From Lacibacter sp. H375 (GTDB lineage: Bacteria > Bacteroidota > Bacteroidia > Chitinophagales > Chitinophagaceae): a stretch of DNA of 64,000 nt. The notes below the pieces were generated by a model. The model worked only from the letters and a program-made list of their open reading frames with translations, did no database searches and had not been told where the DNA came from. A program made the position numbers and the translations under genes. Location of the stretch: assembly GCF_037892425.1 (NCBI RefSeq), contig NZ_JBBKTT010000002.1, positions 186,001 through 250,000 on the forward strand. Direction: 5' to 3'. Numbering within the stretch: position 1 is the first letter of the stretch; every line of letters begins with the position of its first letter. This document shows positions 56,322 through 62,479 of the stretch, piece by piece.

Positions 56322-56855
56322 ATGCAAAGGAAAGTTGTTGTTTATATCGCAGCCAGTGTTGATGGTTATATTGCTGCACCCGATGGTGATCTTTCATTTC
56401 TTTCGAAAGTAGAAAAGGAAGGGGAAGATTATGGCTACGGAATTTTTATCGCTACTGTCGATACCGTTGTTCTAGGTAAGAATACATACGATAAGGTATT
56501 ATCGATGGGTTATCCTTTTCCGCATGCTGATAAGGAAGCTTATAACATTACAAGAACCGAACGGGCAACCGAAGGAACAATAAATTTCTACACTGGTGAT
56601 GTGGTTGATTTGGTAGGAATGCTGAAAGAGCAAAATGGCAAAACGATCTTTATTGATGGGGGTGCGTATGTGGTGAACAGATTGTTACAGCATGGTTTGG
56701 TTGATGAACTTTATCTTTCATACATACCCGTTTTGCTTGGCGGTGGGATTGCTTTGTTTAAACGGGGAAACCCTTTACAAAATCTGGAACTTCAAACGGT
56801 AAAAACATTTGATACAGGTCTTGTACAACTTCATTATCGTTTTGTAAAAGTCTGA
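56322..56855 (+). CDS. Dihydrofolate reductase-like (RibD C-terminal family) protein
   Basis: 177 residues, RibD C-terminal/YwjB-type reductase domain: starts VVVYIAASVDGYIAAPDGDLSFL, with VLGKNTYDKVL, IFIDGGAYVVNRLLQHGLVDELYLSYIPVLLGGGIALF and a terminal THLY-like VQLHYRF. Presumably an NADPH-dependent reductase. It is much more divergent than true DHFR, and the substrate is unknown. Second gene of the promoter G operon. Confidence 0.85.
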   Translation: MQRKVVVYIAASVDGYIAAPDGDLSFLSKVEKEGEDYGYGIFIATVDTVVLGKNTYDKVLSMGYPFPHADKEAYNITRTERATEGTINFYTGDVVDLVGMLKEQNGKTIFIDGGAYVVNRLLQHGLVDELYLSYIPVLLGGGIALFKRGNPLQNLELQTVKTFDTGLVQLHYRFVKV

Positions 56856-56872
56856 CCTGCGAACTTCCTTTT

Positions 56873-56918
56873 CACATGTTCATGTGGTGTTGCTGCAATC
56901 ACCAACTGGTTACATTTG
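56873..56918 (+). promoter_or_regulatory. Regulon promoter H
   Basis: CACATGTTCATGTG (56873-56886), a perfect palindrome, then 24 bp and a perfect TACATTTG (56911-56918). Leader of about 10 bases before the ATG at 56932. Confidence 0.75.
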
Positions 56919-56931
56919 GTAAACCTTTTTT

Positions 56932-58239
56932 ATGAAACTTGTCATAAACCTTGTCATCTTTTTACTTTTTTCACTTCATACCGTTACAGCACAGGTAACG
57001 AAAGAACAAAAATCAGAAGCGATCGATAGTGTTATTAAGTTGATGAATGAACGCTACATTTTTCCAGAGACTGCAAAGCAAATTGAACTTCACTTGCGAA
57101 AGCAGCAATCAAAAAAGGCTTACGATACTATCACCAGTGCTGATGGTTTTGCGTCTCAACTAACAACAGATGTAAGAAGCATCTGCAATGATAAGCATGT
57201 AACCATCCGTTATTCAGCTGAGCCATTAGTGATCAACCGTAACAACGATTTCATGCAGATATCAGAAGAGGAACGTAAAGGCTATGCGGAGTTTCTTCGT
57301 TTGGAAAACTATGGTGTAAAGAAACTGGAAGTGTTAAAAGGTAACATTGGATATATCGATTTTAAATTTTTATGCGGAACAGAGTATGCCGGTGATTTTT
57401 ATGCAGCAATGATGAACTATGTGCAACATACCGATGCGCTCATCATCGACTTTCGTCATTGCGGTGGAGCCATGAGCGACAATGTAATCCCTTTTCTCTG
57501 CAGTTATTTTTTTGCCGATAAAACACACTTAAATGATCTATACTGGCGTGAGCGGAATTTTACACAACAAACCTGGACACAGGTAGTAGTGCCAGGCAAA
57601 AAATATCTCAACAAGCCGATTTATATTTTAACCAGCGGCGGTACTTTTTCAGGTGCCGAAGAAATGGCTTATGATCTTAAAAATTTAAAACGGGCAATCA
57701 TCATTGGCGAAGTAACAGGCGGTGGCGCAAATCCCGGTGGTTCTGTAAATCTTACAAAGCACTTCAATATGTTTTTACCTGTTGGCCGTGCCATTAATCC
57801 TATTACAAAAACAAACTGGGAAGGAGTGGGTGTGCAGCCCGATAGTTTGATCATGCCAAGGCTTGCATTGCAGAAAGCACATATACTGGCTATGCAAAAC
57901 AGTTTCAATACATCAACTGATCAGGGATGGAAAGATGAATTGAAGCGCTTAATTGCACAGGTAGAAAAAGAAACACCTGTATTTACAAAAGTTACGTTCC
58001 GGTTAAAGGGTTATGCCAATGCGAAAGTCGTTTCAGTGGCAGGCAGTTTTAATGATTGGTCAGCTTCTTCTGCAAAAATGAAAAGACAAGGCGATGAGTG
58101 GATCGTTGAAACAATTGCTGAGACTGGGAAGCATATGTACAAGTTTGTAATAGACGGGCAGTGGATCATTGATCCTGCTAATAAAGAAACTGAAATGGAG
58201 AACGGGTATCAGAATTCTGTCGTTGTAGTGAAGAGGTAA
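56932..58239 (+). CDS. S41-family peptidase fused to a glycogen-binding-type domain
   Basis: 435 residues with a signal peptide (MKLVINLVIFLLFSLHTVTA). An N-terminal helical/interphotoreceptor-retinoid-binding-like region precedes the S41 tail-specific protease core, with catalytic Ser240 in SGGTFSGAEEMAYDL and the later GEVTGGGANPGG. No PDZ domain is seen. The last about 95 residues (VTFRLKGYANAKVVSVAGSF, NDWSASSAKMKRQGDEW, HMYKFVIDGQWIIDP) form an AMPK/isoamylase-N type carbohydrate-binding domain, an unusual partner. Probably a periplasmic or surface peptidase. First gene behind promoter H. Confidence 0.85.
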   Translation: MKLVINLVIFLLFSLHTVTAQVTKEQKSEAIDSVIKLMNERYIFPETAKQIELHLRKQQSKKAYDTITSADGFASQLTTDVRSICNDKHVTIRYSAEPLVINRNNDFMQISEEERKGYAEFLRLENYGVKKLEVLKGNIGYIDFKFLCGTEYAGDFYAAMMNYVQHTDALIIDFRHCGGAMSDNVIPFLCSYFFADKTHLNDLYWRERNFTQQTWTQVVVPGKKYLNKPIYILTSGGTFSGAEEMAYDLKNLKRAIIIGEVTGGGANPGGSVNLTKHFNMFLPVGRAINPITKTNWEGVGVQPDSLIMPRLALQKAHILAMQNSFNTSTDQGWKDELKRLIAQVEKETPVFTKVTFRLKGYANAKVVSVAGSFNDWSASSAKMKRQGDEWIVETIAETGKHMYKFVIDGQWIIDPANKETEMENGYQNSVVVVKR

Positions 58240-58265
58240 TTTTCAATCACGTTAAAACCAAATAA

Positions 58266-58694
58266 ATGAATAAATTAATCTTATCATCAAGTGTTCTTCT
58301 TTTACTTAGCGCCTGCAGTAAAATAACGCCCGTAAAAGAAATTGCGGTTTCGAAAACTGTAGAGTTCAGTGTTTACCAAGCTGTAGATTATTCTGCTCCC
58401 GTTTATAATGGAGTAGAAGCAGAGGTTCGGTTGACTCTTGGTAAACAAACTTCGAACGGCAGCGAGGTTATTTTATGGGATACTGTGATACCTTATCAAA
58501 GTCTTCGTGCCTATCCTGCAATACAAACTCCTTTACGCATCAATAAACAATTCGACATTTTACAAAATTCTGAGCAACTTAGATTTGGCAAAGTCATCAG
58601 GTATAGAGATGCCTTGAACCAGGTTAGTTTCGTCGCAATTGGTGAAGACATTCCACCTTCAGTTAATGTAAAAGTGATTCAGGTAGATCTGTAG
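58266..58694 (+). CDS. Hypothetical lipoprotein
   Basis: 142 residues with a lipoprotein signal ending LLSACS (Cys17). No domain recognised. The remainder is a mostly beta, soluble sequence. It begins 26 bp after the S41 peptidase gene and should be co-transcribed from promoter H. Confidence 0.68.
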   Translation: MNKLILSSSVLLLLSACSKITPVKEIAVSKTVEFSVYQAVDYSAPVYNGVEAEVRLTLGKQTSNGSEVILWDTVIPYQSLRAYPAIQTPLRINKQFDILQNSEQLRFGKVIRYRDALNQVSFVAIGEDIPPSVNVKVIQVDL

Positions 58695-58725
58695 TTTATT
58701 TTGCTTATGTTAATGAAACGCAAAC

Positions 58726-58771
58726 CACATGTTTATGCGATAAGCAGATTGTCTTAATAGCAGCATCTTTG
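58726..58771 (+). promoter_or_regulatory. Regulon promoter I
   Basis: CACATGTTTATGCG (58726-58739), 24 bp, then CATCTTTG (58764-58771). It is followed within 75 bp by an intrinsic terminator and not by a gene. Confidence 0.65.
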
Positions 58772-58775
58772 CATC

Positions 58776-58843
58776 AGTCACAATCAATAGACGATTTACA
58801 ATTGCTAACCTTGCACCTGAGACCTGTACAGCAGGTCTTTTTT
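58776..58843 (+). ncRNA. Putative small RNA of about 68 nt
   Basis: RNA from promoter I would start near 58776 and end at AGACCTG (58820-58826), loop TACAG, CAGGTCT (58832-58838) followed by T through 58843. The stretch has no ATG. Regulon promoter J begins 5 bp later. It may be a free small RNA or a terminated leader with read-through into the lipoprotein gene at 58928. 5' end estimated from the promoter box. Confidence 0.45.
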
Positions 58844-58847
58844 ATTT

Positions 58848-58893
58848 CACATATTTATGCGGTTGTGGTGCAACGTTAGTGGAAGCATCTTTG
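58848..58893 (+). promoter_or_regulatory. Regulon promoter J
   Basis: CACATATTTATGCG (58848-58861), 24 bp beginning GTTG, then CATCTTTG (58886-58893). Drives the lipoprotein gene at 58928 with a leader of about 30 bases. Confidence 0.68.
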
Positions 58894-58927
58894 TCAGGTA
58901 TTTAAATCATTAAACCTTATCATTATT

Positions 58928-59713
58928 ATGAAATTCAACTTCAAATCAACAGCACTGCTGTTTGCTCTCGTTGTAAGCACCACTCTTATTCTCAGTTCTT
59001 GTAAGAAGCCGACATCTGAACCTCAGGCCAGCACAAAGTTAAAAACTGTGATGTCGCCTGATACTCAGATCACGTTTACCTACAATACCAACGGTACAAT
59101 TAAAACAGCGGCGGTTAAAAACGATTTTCTTACTTCAGGCGATTTGATCAACTATGAAGTGAGCTACAATGCTGCAGGAAAGATCAGCGAAATTACTTCT
59201 GATGAAGATATTCGTATTGTGCCCATTTACCAGAATGGTGTACTTGTTGAAGCTTCATTTGAAACATTGGATGGGTTGGAACTGTTTGTTACAACCTATT
59301 CGTATCAGAATAACTTTTTAAAATCAGTTGAGATCAATTCAGCGGCAGGGCAGGCCTGGTTGAAATTTGTTTTCACTAACAATGCAGCCGGCAATGTAGA
59401 AAAGACTGAATTCTTTTCGCAGAATCCATTAAATCAAAATGAATTCATATCAGGCGGTACTGTAACATATACATATGATAATAAAACAAACCCGCTTTAT
59501 GCAGCAAAAGATTTGTTACATCTTCTTTGGGCACCAGCTACACCAAATAATACCATCAATGAAATACATAAAGACAGCAACAATGCCCTGGAAGAAACGG
59601 TGAATTATACTTATCAATATCATTCAAACGGAGTTCCTAAGTCTGCAGTAATGCAATCAACAGTTGTGGGGCAACAACCTTTAAACTCAACAATCAGCTT
59701 TACCTATTTCTAA
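58928..59713 (+). CDS. YD-repeat-like lipoprotein (paralogue of 5940 and 53985)
   Basis: 261 residues with a lipoprotein signal ending LILSSC (Cys25) followed by KKPTSEPQ. Repeats such as FTYNTNGTIKTAAV, VSYNAAGKISEITSD and YTYDNKTNPLYAAK, ending YHSNGVPKSAV and ISFTYF, place it with the lipoproteins at 53985 and 5940. Single-gene unit behind promoter J. Function unknown. Confidence 0.72.
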   Translation: MKFNFKSTALLFALVVSTTLILSSCKKPTSEPQASTKLKTVMSPDTQITFTYNTNGTIKTAAVKNDFLTSGDLINYEVSYNAAGKISEITSDEDIRIVPIYQNGVLVEASFETLDGLELFVTTYSYQNNFLKSVEINSAAGQAWLKFVFTNNAAGNVEKTEFFSQNPLNQNEFISGGTVTYTYDNKTNPLYAAKDLLHLLWAPATPNNTINEIHKDSNNALEETVNYTYQYHSNGVPKSAVMQSTVVGQQPLNSTISFTYF

Positions 59714-59759
59714 GCTTGTAAAATTATAGTCAGTATTTTTTTCGCATGCAGTTGGTCTC

Positions 59760-59786
59760 GCCCGGGTATTCATGCCCGGGCTTTTT
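59760..59786 (+). terminator. Intrinsic terminator after the 58928 lipoprotein gene
   Basis: GCCCGGG (59760-59766), loop TATTCATG, CCCGGGC (59775-59781), then TTTTT. Confidence 0.85.
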
Positions 59787-59804
59787 ATTTACGTTGGTGG
59801 GAAT

Positions 59805-61055
59805 TTAACTGCTGACGACTTGTGTCCCTGTGTTTAGAGCACTATACTTACTTGTTTGTTCCCGATAGAAAAGTAATAATCCTGTAAACATGCAACCGGC
59901 GGCTAAAAGCAATAACTCGTTGCTATAAGGAAAGGGTTTGTAAAAAATTGCAGCCAGGCCCTGGCTCATTAATACAAGCTCATTTAGAAACATGGCAGAT
60001 ACAAAAAGCCACAATCCACCAAAGGCAAATTTTGTTGGTAGATAAACCAGGCGGCTTTGCAACAAATAACCAATAATGAACATACTCACAAAGCCAAGTA
60101 AAACAAGATGCAGGAATCCGATTACAATCGGGCGGATGCCGAATGCATATTGGTTGAGTGCCGGTATTGCAGAAAAGCCCTGCATAATTACTTTAAGTGA
60201 AAAAGCTATCACTGCAATAAGCCATAACAAATGAACAGGCGGATGAAATACAAGTCGGAACTGCCGTCTCATTAGTATTAACAGCCTGATGAAAAGTAAG
60301 AGTGCAACTATCTGAAGAACTGATGCAATAGCACCTGATGTACTCATCCAACCAGGCACACGCATCCATAACATAGATAAGAACCATGCGGGGATAACTG
60401 TTATCAATAAGAGGTAAAAGAGAAGATCAGCCAAATGAACATGCTTTGCCTGCATCCGTTCTTTCATCTGTGAAAAGAATAAGGCAAAAATGGTAAACAG
60501 AAACCAACCATTGTATTGAAAGTGGAGATAAAAGTAAACGGAGCCAAAGTACAAATCCTGATTTATGATCTTGTTGGCCATTAAATAAGCAAGCGTAAAT
60601 GTGCCGGCTGCTGAAATAATATTACACAGCAAAGCTGAGTACAACCATTTCTTTTCAAAACTTAGTTGTGCATTAGTGCGGATCATTTTCCAGGCAACAA
60701 GTGCAAACCAGAATGAAACAAGTATAGATAGGGTTGAGAAGAAAATAGAAGGTGCTGCGTAACCCATAAAAGGGAATGTCCACAACATGCCATAACTGCT
60801 AAGCTGTTGTGTCCATAATATGTTGTTGAATTGTTTCTGCTGTTGGTCGTTTGGTTTTAATAAGTGGATAATGCCAATGAATAATGCCAGCGATACCCAA
60901 CCGGCAAAGGCAAAATGTGAATGTGCATGTAACAGATGCTTCTGATCAACCAGTGGTAAAGGAAAAAGAATTTTATAGCGGAGTAATATACCAGCCAGCG
61001 CCAGTAGAGTAAAATTAAAGAAGGCTCTCTTGGCCCATTGTTGTGTGAAAGTCAT
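59805..61055 (-). CDS. Polytopic membrane protein related to heme-copper oxidase subunit I
   Basis: 416 residues, about 12 membrane helices. Histidines fall where NorB/cbb3-type subunit I proteins place heme ligands: HAHSHFAFAGWVSLALF in helix 2, YFYLHFQYNGWFLF mid-protein and IGFLHLVLLGF in the C-terminal third. The full set of Cu-B ligands is not evident, so it may be a non-catalytic or electron-transfer relative. Next to a Crp/Fnr gene (65 bp upstream, same strand) and the nos genes, so a role in N-oxide respiration is likely. Exact function unknown. Confidence 0.6.
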   Translation of the reverse strand: MTFTQQWAKRAFFNFTLLALAGILLRYKILFPLPLVDQKHLLHAHSHFAFAGWVSLALFIGIIHLLKPNDQQQKQFNNILWTQQLSSYGMLWTFPFMGYAAPSIFFSTLSILVSFWFALVAWKMIRTNAQLSFEKKWLYSALLCNIISAAGTFTLAYLMANKIINQDLYFGSVYFYLHFQYNGWFLFTIFALFFSQMKERMQAKHVHLADLLFYLLLITVIPAWFLSMLWMRVPGWMSTSGAIASVLQIVALLLFIRLLILMRRQFRLVFHPPVHLLWLIAVIAFSLKVIMQGFSAIPALNQYAFGIRPIVIGFLHLVLLGFVSMFIIGYLLQSRLVYLPTKFAFGGLWLFVSAMFLNELVLMSQGLAAIFYKPFPYSNELLLLAAGCMFTGLLLFYREQTSKYSALNTGTQVVSS

Positions 61056-61120
61056 AATACAGCAAAAAAGTTTCTCAAAGTGAATTGTTTATCTCATGCG
61101 GGAATATGCGTGTGCTCATA

Positions 61121-61735
61121 TCAGAAATACACTTTACCCCGTTCAATTTTTAAATGGCCATTACGCTCCAGTTCACGAATTGCCCGGATAACGGTTTCAA
61201 CTCTTAAGCCCGTCATATCGGCTATTTGCTGGCGTGTGAGTTCTATTTTCAGTAATTCATTGTCTGCAATACCTCTGCTTTTTTTGTACTCCTGCAACAG
61301 CGTACTTACTCGGTGCATTGGGCCATACGATGAAATTTCTTTTGAGATCAACGATTTAAAACGAAGCCTGCGTGCCAGCGTTTGTGTAAAACCAAAGTGG
61401 ATGTCGAAGTTTTCTTTCAGCAGTTGCAGGAAATTTTCTTTTCGCAAACGAATAACTACTGATGCTTCATCTGCCTCTGCGCTTGCAGGATAAATGCCGC
61501 CATCAAACAGAGGAGGTTCACCAAAACTTTCACCTGCTTCAAACATCCCTTGTATAAATTCTTTTCCTTCTTCGTTACAGTTACACATTTTAATCCTTCC
61601 TTCCACCACCTGGTAGTAGAAATGTGCAGGATCGTCTTCACAAAAAAGCACTTGCCCTTTTTCAAGATTGTGAAAAGTTGCACCCCATGCAAGGAGCAGA
61701 TCCAGATCAATAATAACGGGTGTGGTTGCTTGCAT
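61121..61735 (-). CDS. Crp/Fnr-family regulator, probably of N-oxide respiration genes
   Basis: 204 residues. N-terminal effector domain (about 20-120: GQVLFCEDDPAHFYYQVVEGRIKMCNCNEEGKEFIQGMFEAGESFGE) and a C-terminal Crp-type HTH (LTRQQIADMTGLRVETVIRAIRELERNGHLKI) in which R-x-E-T-V-I-R is the recognition helix. Cysteines at about 27, 57 and 59 are not in the FNR [4Fe-4S] pattern. It is divergent from the cytochrome c/nosZ unit, and the region between holds FNR-like palindromes, so it is the likely regulator of that operon and perhaps of itself. Confidence 0.88.
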   Translation of the reverse strand: MQATTPVIIDLDLLLAWGATFHNLEKGQVLFCEDDPAHFYYQVVEGRIKMCNCNEEGKEFIQGMFEAGESFGEPPLFDGGIYPASAEADEASVVIRLRKENFLQLLKENFDIHFGFTQTLARRLRFKSLISKEISSYGPMHRVSTLLQEYKKSRGIADNELLKIELTRQQIADMTGLRVETVIRAIRELERNGHLKIERGKVYF

Positions 61736-61792
61736 AATGGCTGCAAAATACTACGCAGGTAATGTTTGGCTTCTGATAAATGGCAAACATTG

Positions 61793-61810
61793 AACTGATC
61801 TTGATCAGTT
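61793..61810. promoter_or_regulatory. FNR-like box 1
   Basis: AACTGATC-TT-GATCAGTT, a perfect palindrome containing CTGAT-N4-ATCAG. It lies in the divergent region, nearest the regulator gene (58 bp from its start). Confidence 0.55.
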
Positions 61811-61846
61811 TTTCAACAGTTAACAAACATGATCCCCTGTTTTTTC

Positions 61847-61860
61847 CTGATTGTAATCAG
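61847..61860. promoter_or_regulatory. FNR-like box 2
   Basis: CTGATT-GT-AATCAG, again CTGAT-N4-ATCAG, centred 52 bp from box 1 and about 95 bp before the cytochrome c start. Confidence 0.55.
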
Positions 61861-61870
61861 TCAGTTTCTT

Positions 61871-61888
61871 TTATGACTTTAATCATAA
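61871..61888. promoter_or_regulatory. FNR-like box 3 (imperfect)
   Basis: TTATGA-CTTTAA-TCATAA, containing TGAC-N4-ATCA. Centred 26 bp from box 2, nearest the cytochrome c gene. Confidence 0.4.
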
Positions 61889-61948
61889 TGTTCTGTTTCA
61901 AGTGATAGTAATCTTGCCCTGTTATTTTATCTGCCAAATAAAAAAAAT

Positions 61949-62431
61949 ATGCTCATGAAAAAAATGCTCATCGTCTTCAGTTTCCTGGGTTTCGTTTACG
62001 CTTGTAGCAATGAAGCCTCATCTGATAAGACATCAGGCACAGAATCAACCACGCAAACAACAACTGATAATGGTAACCCATCCTACGATCCTGAAAGGGG
62101 CGCCGGTAAGTTTACCAATGTAGATGTAAAACCTGAACTTGATAAAGCCATGGCTGAAGCCGGCAGCAAAGTATATGATGTAAAGTGTGGAAGTTGCCAC
62201 AAGCTTACTGATGAGAAATTGGTTGGCCCGGGTTGGAAAGGTGTAACTACACGTCACAAGCCTGAGTGGATCATGAACTTTGTAACCAATGTTGATGAGA
62301 TGTTGGATAAAGATCCAAAAGCAATGGCGCAACTGGAGTTGTGTTTGGTTCGTATGCCTAACCAGAACCTGACCGATGATGAGGCAAGAAATGTGTATGA
62401 ATTCATGCGCAAGAATGATGGAGTAAAATAA
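61949..62431 (+). CDS. Lipoprotein c-type cytochrome upstream of nosZ
   Basis: 160 residues, or 158 from a second ATG at 61955. Lipoprotein signal ending FVYAC (Cys19), a Ser/Thr-rich linker, then one cytochrome c domain with heme motif CGSCHK (Cys80, Cys83, His84) and probable axial Met136 in LVRMPNQNL. It should be a membrane-anchored periplasmic electron carrier, most likely donating electrons to the nitrous oxide reductase encoded 48 bp downstream. Confidence 0.92.
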   Translation: MLMKKMLIVFSFLGFVYACSNEASSDKTSGTESTTQTTTDNGNPSYDPERGAGKFTNVDVKPELDKAMAEAGSKVYDVKCGSCHKLTDEKLVGPGWKGVTTRHKPEWIMNFVTNVDEMLDKDPKAMAQLELCLVRMPNQNLTDDEARNVYEFMRKNDGVK

Positions 62432-62479
62432 ACTATTCAGTTACCCAAAAATTTACTGATAACTCTTAATACAATTAAC

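Noticed and set aside
42372-58893. Explaining the ten CACAT-N4-ATGYG sites as a dispersed repeat or mobile element.
   Set aside because: Only the 14-bp site and the -7 box are shared. The 24-bp spacers and flanks are unrelated in sequence, so this is conserved geometry and not a copied element.
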